From positions 62,001 to 126,000 of the forward strand of contig NZ_JNFA01000029.1 of NCBI RefSeq assembly GCF_000766865.1: a DNA stretch of 64,000 nt. The letters run 5' to 3'. Below are positions 46,488-54,753 of the stretch, one piece after another. The position numbers were made by a program, and so were the translations under genes. Each line of letters opens with the position of its first letter. Within the stretch, counting starts at the first letter, position 1. Source of the stretch: Listeria booriae. Lineage in GTDB: Bacteria; Bacillota; Bacilli; Lactobacillales; Listeriaceae. The notes under the pieces were generated by a model. The model had not been told where the DNA came from. It saw only the letters and a program-made list of their open reading frames with translations, and made no database searches.

Positions 46488-46507
46488 TTTTGAAAACGTT
46501 TTCAAAA
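46488..46507 (-). promoter_or_regulatory. Perfect cre palindrome (CcpA site)
   Basis: TTTTGAAAACGTTTTCAAAA is a 20-bp perfect palindrome matching the catabolite-responsive element consensus WTGNAARCGNWWWCAWW at every position. It lies between pepQ (which ends at 46584) and the secreted protein gene (which starts at 46375), both on the minus strand, so it probably controls the latter. Confidence 0.85.
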
Positions 46508-46543
46508 AGATATATAAGGAATTTGTGGATGTAAATATACATG

Positions 46544-46572
46544 AAAAAGCAGCCCAGCTTGTTGGACTGCTT
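46544..46572 (-). terminator. Terminator of pepQ
   Basis: Minus-strand hairpin AAGCAGTCCAAC / GCTGGGCTGCTT (11 of 12 bases paired, 4-nt loop) followed by TTTTT. Confidence 0.8.
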
Positions 46573-46583
46573 AGATAACTTAT

Positions 46584-47684
46584 TTATTTCACGTGCACTA
46601 ATTCTTTCGGATACTCTGTCAAAATCTCATAGCCATCTTTCGTTACGACAATATCATCTTCAATCCGCACGCCTGCAACGCCTGGGACGTAAATACCAGG
46701 TTCGATTGTGAAAACCATATTTTCTTGCAATGGCATGTCATTTGTTTCCGTAATCGACGGGAATTCGTGGACGCTTGCGCCTAGGCCGTGGCCGAGTCGA
46801 TGTGGGAAATAGTCGCCGTAGCCCGCGTCTTTGATGATGTTTCGCGCAGTTAGGTCGACGTCTTTTGCTGGAACGCCGGCTTTTACTTGTTCGATAGCTG
46901 CGAGTTGGGCTTTTAGGACGGTGTTGTAGATTTTTTCTTGTTCGGCGTTGATTTCGCCGTATGCGACGGTGCGCGTGATGTCAGAGCAGTAGCCTTTATG
47001 GACAACGCCTAAGTCGAATAGGACAAGGTCGCCTTTTTTGATTTTTGTATCGCCTGGTGTGCCGTGTGGTAGGGCGCCGTTTGTTCCTGTTAATACCATG
47101 GTGGAGAAGGACATGTCGGACACGCCTTTTTTCTTCATTTCATATTCGATTTTCGCTACGATTTCGGCCTCGGTTTTGCCTTCTGCGATTTCGTCGACAC
47201 CAACTTGGACGGCGTAATCAGCAAGTAAGGCTGCTTCTTTTAGAATGGCAAGTTCTTCTGGTGTTTTAATAAGGCGAATCATTTGGATTTTTTGTTCGAT
47301 GGAAATGAATGTGGCGTCTGTTAAGTACTTGGAAAGGACTTCGAAACGATCAACGCTCATATGTGATTTCTCGATGGCGAATTTCTTCACGGTTGGGACG
47401 CGCTTTGTGATTTCGGTGACGATGATTTCCCAAGGGTTTTCAATGTCGCTGTAGCCATATGCTGGGTGCGCCCAATCACTGTTTTTTACGTCTTCCACTT
47501 CTAGTCCTGGTGTGAATAGGAATGGCTCTGCTTCGGCAAAAACGGCTAGGCCCAGTACGCGTTCGTGTGGATCGCTATGGTAGCCTGTGAAGTAGGCAAT
47601 GTTTTCTGGATCGGTGATAAAAGCGACTTCTGCTTGTTGTTCTTTAAGCCAGCTTTGTAAAATATCGATATTTTTTTCCATCAT
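46584..47684 (-). CDS. pepQ: M24-family Xaa-Pro dipeptidase
   Basis: A 366-residue pita-bread metallopeptidase with an N-terminal creatinase-like domain (about residues 1-130). The dimetal ligands are in LVLFDLGVVHKGYCSDITRT (two Asp), HRLGHGLGASVHEFP (His), FTIEPGIYVPGVAG (Glu) and GVRIEDDIVVT (Glu). It splits X-Pro dipeptides in the cytosol. ATG 47684 with AGAAGG upstream; the second ATG at 47681 is equally possible. Confidence 0.93.
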   Translation of the reverse strand: MMEKNIDILQSWLKEQQAEVAFITDPENIAYFTGYHSDPHERVLGLAVFAEAEPFLFTPGLEVEDVKNSDWAHPAYGYSDIENPWEIIVTEITKRVPTVKKFAIEKSHMSVDRFEVLSKYLTDATFISIEQKIQMIRLIKTPEELAILKEAALLADYAVQVGVDEIAEGKTEAEIVAKIEYEMKKKGVSDMSFSTMVLTGTNGALPHGTPGDTKIKKGDLVLFDLGVVHKGYCSDITRTVAYGEINAEQEKIYNTVLKAQLAAIEQVKAGVPAKDVDLTARNIIKDAGYGDYFPHRLGHGLGASVHEFPSITETNDMPLQENMVFTIEPGIYVPGVAGVRIEDDIVVTKDGYEILTEYPKELVHVK

Positions 47685-47747
47685 ACAACCTTCTTTCTTT
47701 GTCTCATCTGCTATATCATAACACGAAAGAGGGCGGAAATTAAATAT

Positions 47748-48440
47748 TTACCACGGGATAATGCCGTCGCGATTAATAAAAGTACCAGTTGGCCCGTTGT
47801 GATCGATGGTAGCCATTTGAACGATAGCGTCGGTACCTTCTTGGACGGTTTGATGTCCTTGACCTGTTAGACCCGTTTTAGTTGGACCAGGATCAACGGC
47901 ATTGATACGGATAGTTGGAAGTCCTTTCGCGTATTGCACTGTCAACATCGAAACCGCGGCTTTGGAAGAGCTGTAGACTAGTGGATTTAATTTGGATTCG
48001 ATTTGTTCTGGGTTTAGCACTTGACCGAACGAGCCTAAGCCACTGCTCACATTGACGATAACGGGATGCGCGGATTTTTCTAGTAATGGTAAGAAGTGAT
48101 GCGTAACGCGGACGACGCCAAAAACATTTACTTGAAAAACTTGTTCCATCATGTCTGGCGTAATTTCTTCTGGTGTGGCGAACGGACCTGAGATACCTGC
48201 GTTGTTAATGAGTACATCGAGATGGCCTTCTTGTTCGGCGATTATTTTAGCGGCTTGTGCAACGGTTGCTTCGTCGGTAACATCGAGTTTTACGAATTGT
48301 ACGCCTAGTTCTGCGGCGGCTTCTTTGCCTCGTACTTCATCGCGAGCCCCGATATATACGTTATGTCCTAATGTTTTCAATCGTTTTGCGGTTTCAAAGC
48401 CCAATCCAGCGTTTCCGCCTGTAATGAATGTTGTTGTCAT
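47748..48440 (-). CDS. Short-chain dehydrogenase/reductase
   Basis: A 230-residue classical SDR: TGGNAGLGFETAKRL (cofactor loop TGxxxGxG, residues 7-21), NNAGISGPF (NNAG, about 81), NVSSGLGSFG (catalytic Ser, about 133) and YSSSKAA (YxxxK, about 156). AGGAGGAA precedes the ATG. It follows the DUF2316 gene by 17 bp and is divergent from a MarR gene, suggesting an inducible detoxification operon; the substrate is unknown. Confidence 0.9.
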   Translation of the reverse strand: MTTTFITGGNAGLGFETAKRLKTLGHNVYIGARDEVRGKEAAAELGVQFVKLDVTDEATVAQAAKIIAEQEGHLDVLINNAGISGPFATPEEITPDMMEQVFQVNVFGVVRVTHHFLPLLEKSAHPVIVNVSSGLGSFGQVLNPEQIESKLNPLVYSSSKAAVSMLTVQYAKGLPTIRINAVDPGPTKTGLTGQGHQTVQEGTDAIVQMATIDHNGPTGTFINRDGIIPW

Positions 48441-48457
48441 GATTTTTATTCCTCCTT

Positions 48458-48769
48458 TTAATAGTCGCCCTTACTAAGTTGCATCTTGTCGATTTTCTTC
48501 GCTTTTAAAAACCAGTATTGGTGGTAATCGCCTTTTAAAGCCGTGAAGGGAACTGCTGTTTTGCCTGATTTCTTGATTTGTTGTTCTAAAAATTCTTTGA
48601 GAATCCACGGGTCTTCGATGGATTGCTGTTCTAAATGTAAAATACGGTTGATTTTTTCTGAACTCGTTTGTAGTTCTGTGGCAATTTGGTCGACGCTCCA
48701 TTCTGATATGGCTAGGTTTTGTTGGAATTCACGAATTGTATCGGTTACTTGTTGTTGTGTTAATGACAT
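48458..48769 (-). CDS. DUF2316 protein
   Basis: A 103-residue protein. MSLTQQQVTDTIREFQQNLAISEWSVDQIATELQTSSEKINRILHL is an HTH-like N-terminal region (about residues 20-45), and ALKGDYHQYWFLKAKKIDK is a characteristic end. The family has no known function and is often next to SDR or alkyl-transfer genes under MarR control, as here. AAGGAGGC precedes the ATG on the minus strand. Confidence 0.82.
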   Translation of the reverse strand: MSLTQQQVTDTIREFQQNLAISEWSVDQIATELQTSSEKINRILHLEQQSIEDPWILKEFLEQQIKKSGKTAVPFTALKGDYHQYWFLKAKKIDKMQLSKGDY

Positions 48770-48803
48770 GGGATTGCCTCCTTGATATAGTTGTTTTTAA
48801 TAC

Positions 48804-48819
48804 AGTTGTAATTAAAACT
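48804..48819. promoter_or_regulatory. Candidate MarR operator in the divergent intergenic region
   Basis: AGTTGTAATTAAAACT is a 16-bp palindrome with one mismatched pair, 35 bp upstream of the DUF2316 start. A related AT-rich sequence (ATTAAACTGTTTA) is at about 48881-48893, before the MarR gene. Confidence 0.5.
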
Positions 48820-48915
48820 ATTTTTGATAAACTGAATTATACGCTTTTGCCAAATAGTTGTCAATTGAATTGTTTTAGATTAAACTGTTTAGGAGATGTG
48901 AAGGAGGGAAGGCCT

Positions 48916-49338
48916 GTGATTTTGGGTGAAAATGAGCTGTCTGAAAAAATTTATACGTTGAGTTTATTGCAACAAGACTATATTTCCAAGCGATTGAAGG
49001 GGATTCACTTAAATGTCCTGCAAGCGAAAAGTTTGAACTATGTTTCAGTAAATTCGGGGACAATTCAGAAAGACTTGGCGAATTATTTAGGAAAGCAAAA
49101 TGCGACAGTGACGAATATTTTAAAAGAGTTAGAAAAGAAGCAATTGATTTACCGCGAAATTCCGAAAGATAATGAACGACAGAAGAAGATTTTCCTAACA
49201 TCTGGTGGTGAGCAATTAGTAGGCGAGGTGCAGCAGGCTTTTGCGGATTTGAATCGGGAAATGGAACAGATTATTTCGGCAAAAGAGAAGGCGCAGATTG
49301 TTGCTGGACTGGAAAAATTGATTGCGGATTTCAAGTGA
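48916..49338 (+). CDS. MarR-family transcriptional regulator
   Basis: A 140-residue winged-helix protein. DLANYLGKQNATVTNILKELEKKQLIYREIPKDNERQKKIFLTSGGEQLV (about residues 56-105) holds the recognition helix and the wing with the D-x-R-x-K-x-I-x-L-T pattern. GTG 48916 is chosen since AAGGAGGGAAGG lies just upstream. Divergent from DUF2316-SDR, which it probably represses. Confidence 0.85.
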   Translation: MILGENELSEKIYTLSLLQQDYISKRLKGIHLNVLQAKSLNYVSVNSGTIQKDLANYLGKQNATVTNILKELEKKQLIYREIPKDNERQKKIFLTSGGEQLVGEVQQAFADLNREMEQIISAKEKAQIVAGLEKLIADFK

Positions 49339-49437
49339 AACAGATGTATTACCAACGATTTGAATGTAAATAAAGTGCCAAAATAAATGGAATGCCTTAT
49401 AATGAAAGTAGTTTATAAAGAGAAGGGAAGTCATAAT

Positions 49438-50124
49438 ATGAAAGTTTCATTTCACGGACAATCTTGTATAAAAGTAGTAACAGAGAAGGGTATTACGATT
49501 CTTGTGGACCCATTTATTTCGGGAAATGCGAAATGTGATTTAGTTGTTGCGGAGGAAAATCCGGATTATATTATTGTGACACACGGCCACGATGATCATG
49601 TTGGTGACACGGTAGCGATTGCGCAACAGTCTGGTGCGACGGTGATTGCGAATGTGGAGTTGGCGACTTTTTTAAGTATGCAAGGTGTGGAGAATTTAGC
49701 GCCGCTACATATTGGCGGGAAACGTCCGTTTGACTTTGGAACAGTGAAGTTAACGCAAGCGTTTCATGGTTCTTCAACAGTGCAGGACGGCAAAATTATT
49801 AATCTGGGGCTGCCGACGGGATTTGTTTTATCAGTGGATGGCAAGCATTTATACCATTCGGGAGACACGGGCTTGTTTTCAGATATGAAGTTAATCGGTC
49901 AGTTAAATCCGCTGGACATTGCGTTTTTACCAATTGGTGATAATTTCACGATGGGACCGGAAGATGCTGCGATTGCGGCGGAATTTTTACAGGCGAAGGT
50001 AGTTGTGCCAATGCATTACAATACATTTCCGTTAATCGCGCAGGACCCGCATGCGTTTGTGGCGAGCTTGAACCCAGAATTACGTGGAAAAGTGTTAGAA
50101 ATTGGCGAATCAATGACAATTTAG
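49438..50124 (+). CDS. ytkL: UPF0173 metal-dependent hydrolase (YtkL)
   Basis: A 228-residue metallo-beta-lactamase-fold protein of the UPF0173/UlaG-like group: [13 protein letters not shown] start, [13 protein letters not shown] (about residues 43-55, HxHxDH), [17 protein letters not shown] (about 141-152) and [10 protein letters not shown] (about 192-201). Substrate unknown. GAAGGGAAG precedes the ATG. It is upstream of ytoI and nrnA in the same direction, 17-bp gap. Confidence 0.9.
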   Translation: MKVSFHGQSCIKVVTEKGITILVDPFISGNAKCDLVVAEENPDYIIVTHGHDDHVGDTVAIAQQSGATVIANVELATFLSMQGVENLAPLHIGGKRPFDFGTVKLTQAFHGSSTVQDGKIINLGLPTGFVLSVDGKHLYHSGDTGLFSDMKLIGQLNPLDIAFLPIGDNFTMGPEDAAIAAEFLQAKVVVPMHYNTFPLIAQDPHAFVASLNPELRGKVLEIGESMTI

Positions 50125-50141
50125 AGGGATAGGTGAGTGGC

Positions 50142-51455
50142 TTGGCGACGAAGCATGAACAGATTTTGAAATATATTGAAGAGCTTGCGGTAGGCGAAAA
50201 AATTTCCGTTCGTAAAATTGCGAAAAACTTGCAGGTCAGCGAAGGAACGGCGTATCGGGCCATCAAGGACGCGGAGATTGTTGGTTTTGTGAGCACGATT
50301 AAGCGCGTTGGGACGATTCGAATTGAGCGGAAACAAAAAGACAGTATTGAGAAATTGACCTACGCTGAAATCGTGAATATGATTGATGGTCAGGTGTTAG
50401 GCGGCCGCGCTGGGCTTCATAAATCGCTAAATAAGTTCGTGATCGGAGCGATGACGCTTGAAGCGATGGAGCGCTACACCGATGCGGGGAACTTGGTAAT
50501 TGTCGGGAACCGGGTTGGCGCGCAGGAATTGGCGCTAGAACGCGGCGCGGCGGTATTGATTACGGGTGGTTTTGATACGGATGACTCGGTGAAGCAGTTG
50601 GCGGATGAGAAGGAGTTGCCGATTTTATCGACGACTTATGATACGTTTACGGTGGCGACGATGATTAACCGGGCGATTTTTGACCAGTTAATTAAGAAGG
50701 AAGTCGTTTTTGTCGAGGATATTTTGACGCCGATTGAGAAGACGGCTTATTTAGTGAACTCGGATCGGGTGGAAGACTGGTATAAGAAGGAGACCTCGAC
50801 GGGGCACAGCCGTTTTCCAGTAGTGAACAAGTCGATGCGTTTGCTTGGGATGATTACGAGCAAAGACGTGATTGATAAAAATTTATCGCTTTCGCTGGAA
50901 CGGGTGATGACGAAAAATCCGCTAACCGTGGGGCCAAAAATGAGCGTTGCATCTGTGTCGCATATGATGATTTGGGAAGGTATCGAGGTTATTCCAGTTG
51001 TAAAGGATGACTTGACGCTCATCGGGATTGTGAGCCGGCAAGATATTTTGAAATCGCTACAAATGATTCAGCGACAGCCTCAAATCGGGGAGACGATTGA
51101 TGATACGATTACAAATCAATTGCTGGAAAAGACGAATGATGACGCGGAACTCGATTTCCAGTTTACGGTAACACCACAAATGACAAACAATATCGGGACG
51201 CTGTCTTACGGCGTATTTACGCAAATTGTATGTGATGTGGTGCAACAAAAACTGTTTTCTATGAAAAAACGGAATGTCGCGATTGAAAATATTTCCATTT
51301 ATTTCTTGAAACCGGTGCAAATGGACGCGACCATTGTGATTAAACCGCGGATTCTCGAAATGGGACGTAAAGCTGGTAAAATTGATGTGGAACTTTATTT
51401 AGAAGGTATTTTAGTCGGTAAAGCGATTGTAGCTTGCCAAATGATGGAACGTTAA
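50142..51455 (+). CDS. ytoI: DRTGG/CBS/thioesterase-like regulator YtoI
   Basis: A 437-residue multidomain protein: an N-terminal winged-helix HTH (KISVRKIAKNLQVSEGTAYRAIKDAEI, about residues 16-42), a DRTGG domain (about 75-185), two CBS domains (about 190-310; VVNKSMRLLGMITSKDVID and VVKDDLTLIGIVSRQDILKSL) and a C-terminal hot-dog thioesterase-like domain (about 330-437). CBS pairs bind adenine nucleotides, so it may be a nucleotide-responsive regulator. Start at TTG 50142 with AGGTGAG 5 bp upstream; GTG 50133 is an alternative. Confidence 0.86.
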   Translation: MATKHEQILKYIEELAVGEKISVRKIAKNLQVSEGTAYRAIKDAEIVGFVSTIKRVGTIRIERKQKDSIEKLTYAEIVNMIDGQVLGGRAGLHKSLNKFVIGAMTLEAMERYTDAGNLVIVGNRVGAQELALERGAAVLITGGFDTDDSVKQLADEKELPILSTTYDTFTVATMINRAIFDQLIKKEVVFVEDILTPIEKTAYLVNSDRVEDWYKKETSTGHSRFPVVNKSMRLLGMITSKDVIDKNLSLSLERVMTKNPLTVGPKMSVASVSHMMIWEGIEVIPVVKDDLTLIGIVSRQDILKSLQMIQRQPQIGETIDDTITNQLLEKTNDDAELDFQFTVTPQMTNNIGTLSYGVFTQIVCDVVQQKLFSMKKRNVAIENISIYFLKPVQMDATIVIKPRILEMGRKAGKIDVELYLEGILVGKAIVACQMMER

Positions 51456-51472
51456 AGATTGGTGGAGACATG

Positions 51473-52402
51473 ATGAAACGAGCAATTTTAGATGTAATTA
51501 AGGAATATGAAACGATTGTTATACATCGGCACGTGCGGCCAGATCCGGATGCGTATGGTTCGCAAATGGGGCTTGCGGCAATTTTGAAAGGTAATTTTCC
51601 GGAGAAAAAAGTGTATTGTGTCGGGGAAGATGAGCCATCACTTCGTTTTTTAGGGGAGGTTGATGTGATTGCGGATTCGGTTTATGATGGGGCGCTTGTG
51701 ATTGTTTGTGATACGGCGAACACGGAACGAATCGATGATGGGCGGTATGCGATGGGTGCGAAGTTGGTGAAAGTGGACCATCATCCGAATGAAGATGTGT
51801 ACGGTGATTTGGCGTGGGTGGATACGGGTGCTTCGTCTTGTAGTGAGATGATTGCAGCATTTGTAGAAGCGTTTCCGAAAGAATTGATGCTAAATGAAAC
51901 AGCAGCGCGATTGCTTTACGCAGGCATTGTTGGTGATACAGGGCGTTTCTTATTCCCGAATACGACGCCGAAAACATTGCGCTATGCAGCCGATTTAGTC
52001 ACATTTCCATTTGACCGCACCGAAATTTTCACAAAAATGTATGAAACACCGCTGAATGCAGTAAAATTATCAGGTTATATTCTGCAAAACTTTCAAATGA
52101 CGGAAAACGGCGCGGCGCATATTTATATTAATCAGGCCTTGTTGGAAGAATTTGAAGTGACTGCGCGTGATGCGTCACAATTGGTGAACCGAATAGATAG
52201 CGTTATCGGCATTAAAGCTTGGATATTGTTTGTCCAAGAAGGTGACATCATTCGTGCACGACTACGTTCTAAAGGTCCTGTTATCAATGGGTTAGCGAAA
52301 GAATATCGCGGCGGCGGACATCCTTTAGCATCTGGTGCGACACTTATTTCAGAGTCAGAAATTCCAGAAATGGTCGCGAAATTAGAACAATTATGTAACT
52401 AA
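51473..52402 (+). CDS. nrnA: Bifunctional oligoribonuclease / pAp phosphatase NrnA
   Basis: A 309-residue DHH/DHHA1 phosphoesterase degrading nano-RNAs and 3'-phosphoadenosine 5'-phosphate. HRHVRPDPDAYGSQMGLA (residues ~17-34), VIVCDTANTERID, VKVDHHPNEDVYGD (DHH) and EYRGGGHPLASGATL (GGGH, about 281-295). ATG 51473 lies 6 bp after GGTGGAG. In other Listeria dnaE follows; here a GyrI/WYL divergon and urease genes do. Confidence 0.95.
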   Translation: MKRAILDVIKEYETIVIHRHVRPDPDAYGSQMGLAAILKGNFPEKKVYCVGEDEPSLRFLGEVDVIADSVYDGALVIVCDTANTERIDDGRYAMGAKLVKVDHHPNEDVYGDLAWVDTGASSCSEMIAAFVEAFPKELMLNETAARLLYAGIVGDTGRFLFPNTTPKTLRYAADLVTFPFDRTEIFTKMYETPLNAVKLSGYILQNFQMTENGAAHIYINQALLEEFEVTARDASQLVNRIDSVIGIKAWILFVQEGDIIRARLRSKGPVINGLAKEYRGGGHPLASGATLISESEIPEMVAKLEQLCN

Positions 52403-52403
52403 T

Positions 52404-52452
52404 AAAAAGAGCAGTAAACCGTTCTCGAAACAGCGGTTACTGCTCTTTTTTT
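52404..52452. terminator. Bidirectional terminator after nrnA
   Basis: AAAAAGAGCAGTAAACCG and CGGTTACTGCTCTTTTT pair over about 17 bp; it serves nrnA and the convergent gene. Confidence 0.92.
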
Positions 52453-52834
52453 AGGCCTTCAACCCGATATGAATGAAGATAGAACCATCTGGTAAATATT
52501 CCTCGTAATCAAATACATAACTACGATCAAACGGCAACTTCCAAATTTCCTGCCACGTAGCAAAAACATCATTTTCTACAGGGAAAACATGATATTGCTG
52601 TTGTGGGATAGCGATTGTATCTGCTCCGAGAAAAGCCTGATAATCCGTTGCAACGCGCACTGTATAATCTCCAGAAAAATCGCTTTCATAATCCATATAA
52701 ATCCCATAAAACGCCTGATTTTCTTGTTGATATTGCTTCGCTTCCTCCCACAGCGCCCCGATTTTATCAGCGACTTGTGAATCATTAAAATTGTTCGTAC
52801 GCACCTCGTTAACAATAAATAGTTGCTTCTCCAT
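52451..52834 (-). CDS. GyrI-like effector-binding protein
   Basis: A 127-residue single-domain protein of the AraC effector-binding/GyrI-like fold: EVRTNNFNDSQVADKIGALWEEAKQY, ...FYGIYMDYESDFSGDYTVRVATDY and VFPVENDVFATWQEIWKL...FDYEEYLPDG. Such proteins bind hydrophobic small molecules or sequester regulators. It is divergent from a WYL-domain regulator, a common pairing, and may be its target or co-sensor. Confidence 0.78.
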   Translation of the reverse strand: MEKQLFIVNEVRTNNFNDSQVADKIGALWEEAKQYQQENQAFYGIYMDYESDFSGDYTVRVATDYQAFLGADTIAIPQQQYHVFPVENDVFATWQEIWKLPFDRSYVFDYEEYLPDGSIFIHIGLKA

Positions 52835-52930
52835 TTTAAAACCTCCATTTCTTAGTCTAGCTTACAATATTTCATTGACTACATCATGTCATATTTCATG
52901 CTATCATAAAAGAAAAAAAGGTGGTGCACT

Positions 52931-53839
52931 ATGAAAATTGACCGTTTATTAGAAATTTTAATCCTATTGATGAATCGAAAACATATTCAAGCAAAAGAAC
53001 TGGCAAGTCGTTTTGAGGTCTCCACGCGAACCATTTATCGGGACATTGAGACGCTATCACTTGCCGGGATACCAGTCCAAATGACTCGCGGCAGATCAGG
53101 TGGAATCAGCCTTATGTCACATTTTACCCTTGCCAAGATTCCCGTTACACCAAAAGAGAAACATGTGATTCAACTCGCACTGCAAAATCTAAAAACCACA
53201 CATTTCCCAGAAATCAACCCCTTAATGCAGAAATTCACAGCACTTTGGGAAGCCGAAGAGCATGACTGGATTGTAATTGATCCCGCCGAATATGGCGCTC
53301 CGCCAGAACGAAATGAACTTTTTGACCTGATGAAATATTGTATTTTAGAGCAGCGGAAATTAGCTTTTACGTACCACAATAGCAACCGGGAAACGACAAC
53401 ACGGGAAATAGCCCCGATAAAGTTATGGTACCGAGGAAACGCTTGGTATGTCTTTGGTTATTGCTTCTTACGCCAAGCTTATCGGTTATTTCATGTTCAC
53501 CGTATTTCTGATCCACATGTCACCACGCATTTTGAACCAATGAATGCAGAAAATATTTTTACGACATTTCGCGAGCAAGCAACTACTCCTGCACCAAAAA
53601 TCGATGTCACTCTCGAATTTAGTAATGCGGTTTATTACCGCTTACTTCCCATTTTTCCAGTAGACATATTGGAGCAAAAATCCGGACACATTCAAGTCAA
53701 AACGAAGATACCAAAAACCGATTGGCTGTATTCTTTCCTGCTATCGTTTGGTCCCGACGTAAAAATCGTTGCGCCAGATGAACTTCGAGTAGAAATCCAA
53801 ACTAATTTAGAAAAAGCCATTCAGAATTATCAATCATGA
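52931..53839 (+). CDS. YafY-type HTH/WYL-domain transcriptional regulator
   Basis: A 302-residue regulator. N-terminal HTH (KHIQAKELASRFEVSTRTIYRDIETLSLAGIPVQMTRGRSGGISL, about residues 18-62) of the DeoR-like HTH_11 type, then a WYL domain (about 135-215; IAPIKLWYRGNAWYVFGYCF and YRLFHVHRIS) and a WCX C-terminal segment. The 96-bp divergent region to the GyrI-like gene carries repeats ATATTTCATT and ATATTTCATG as possible sites. Ligand unknown. Confidence 0.87.
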   Translation: MKIDRLLEILILLMNRKHIQAKELASRFEVSTRTIYRDIETLSLAGIPVQMTRGRSGGISLMSHFTLAKIPVTPKEKHVIQLALQNLKTTHFPEINPLMQKFTALWEAEEHDWIVIDPAEYGAPPERNELFDLMKYCILEQRKLAFTYHNSNRETTTREIAPIKLWYRGNAWYVFGYCFLRQAYRLFHVHRISDPHVTTHFEPMNAENIFTTFREQATTPAPKIDVTLEFSNAVYYRLLPIFPVDILEQKSGHIQVKTKIPKTDWLYSFLLSFGPDVKIVAPDELRVEIQTNLEKAIQNYQS

Positions 53840-53982
53840 ATGCGTTTAAAACATTGAATTAGTGCTCTTTTTCACAAGAATAATGCCAAACATAGCACAA
53901 ATGTAAAAAGTATAAATAAACACTAAATCATTCGTAAAAAGCCAAATAAAACACATAAAAAATGAACATAAAACCAAAAATA

Positions 53983-54077
53983 TAGCGATTTTGTGACTTT
54001 TCGACTTATCGCTAGACGACACGTTGCCGGAGTGCTAGAATTAGTCCCATTAATCGACAAATACTTTAGTCGGTTAA
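53983..54077 (+). promoter_or_regulatory. Candidate urease promoter and 5' hairpins
   Basis: TAGACG (54013-54018), 17-bp spacer and TAGAAT (54036-54041) are the best promoter candidate. Just after the predicted start point, TTAATCGAC (54050-54058) pairs with GTCGGTTAA (54069-54077), a 9-bp stem at the mRNA 5' end. A second inverted repeat TAGCGAT/ATCGCTA spans 53983-54014. No T run follows, so this is not a terminator. The rest of the 270-bp gap is AT-rich and empty. Confidence 0.42.
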
Positions 54078-54109
54078 ATTATTTTGAATGTAGAGAGGAA
54101 GTCTGGATC

Positions 54110-54412
54110 ATGAATTTAACAGCCAAGGAACAAGAGAAATTACTCATTGTCGTTGCGGCGGATTTAGCTCGTAGAAGGCGAGATCGTGGGCTGAAGCTGA
54201 ACTATCCAGAATCGATTGCGCTAATCACGTATGAAGTTCTAGAAGGAGCGCGTGACGGGAGAACCGTTGCAGAGTTGATGCAATACGGGGCAACAATTTT
54301 GACGGTAGATGATGTAATGGATGGTATCGCGGAGATGATTAGTGATATTCAGGTGGAAGCAACATTCCCAGATGGCACGAAGCTTGTCACAGTACACCAA
54401 CCAATCCGCTAA
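54110..54412 (+). CDS. ureA: Urease subunit gamma
   Basis: Small structural subunit of the nickel enzyme urease, 100 residues. [57 protein letters not shown] is typical UreA, full length and unfused to UreB. ATG 54110 is chosen with AGAGGAA 9 bp upstream; a longer frame from 53993 covers the hairpin region. First gene of ureABCEFGD. Confidence 0.97.
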   Translation: MNLTAKEQEKLLIVVAADLARRRRDRGLKLNYPESIALITYEVLEGARDGRTVAELMQYGATILTVDDVMDGIAEMISDIQVEATFPDGTKLVTVHQPIR

Positions 54413-54432
54413 GCGAAGGAGGAAAACAGCAA

Positions 54433-54741
54433 ATGAAACCAGGAGAAATTATTTTATATGGTGAAGATATCGCATGTAACGTAGGACGCGATACGGTAGA
54501 AGTAGAAGTGACAAATACGGGAGATCGCCCAGTTCAGATTGGGTCGCATTATCATTTTTTTGAAATTAATAGTGAACTTGCTTTTGATCGTGATAAAGCA
54601 TTCGGTTATCGCTTAAATATTCCAGCAGGAACGGCGGTGCGCTTTGAACCACAAGATAAGAAAACGGTGGAACTTGTTGCACTTGCAGGAGAACGTAAAG
54701 TATTCGGCTTAAACAATAAAACAAATGGATCACTAGACTAA
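54433..54741 (+). CDS. ureB: Urease subunit beta
   Basis: 102-residue structural subunit. [46 protein letters not shown] and the later [37 protein letters not shown] match UreB throughout. GAAGGAGG lies 11 bp before the ATG. Separate ureA and ureB genes are the Bacillus/Klebsiella arrangement rather than the fused Helicobacter form. Confidence 0.97.
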   Translation: MKPGEIILYGEDIACNVGRDTVEVEVTNTGDRPVQIGSHYHFFEINSELAFDRDKAFGYRLNIPAGTAVRFEPQDKKTVELVALAGERKVFGLNNKTNGSLD

Positions 54742-54753
54742 GGAGCGATTAGG

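Noticed and set aside
46318-46578. 86-codon plus-strand frame across the cre site
   Set aside because: It overlaps the signal-peptide region of the secreted protein gene, the cre palindrome and the pepQ terminator, and lacks a ribosome-binding site.
53993-54109. N-terminal extension of UreA
   Set aside because: The open frame continues upstream, but the extension covers the predicted promoter and hairpin, has no ribosome-binding site and exceeds the UreA family length.
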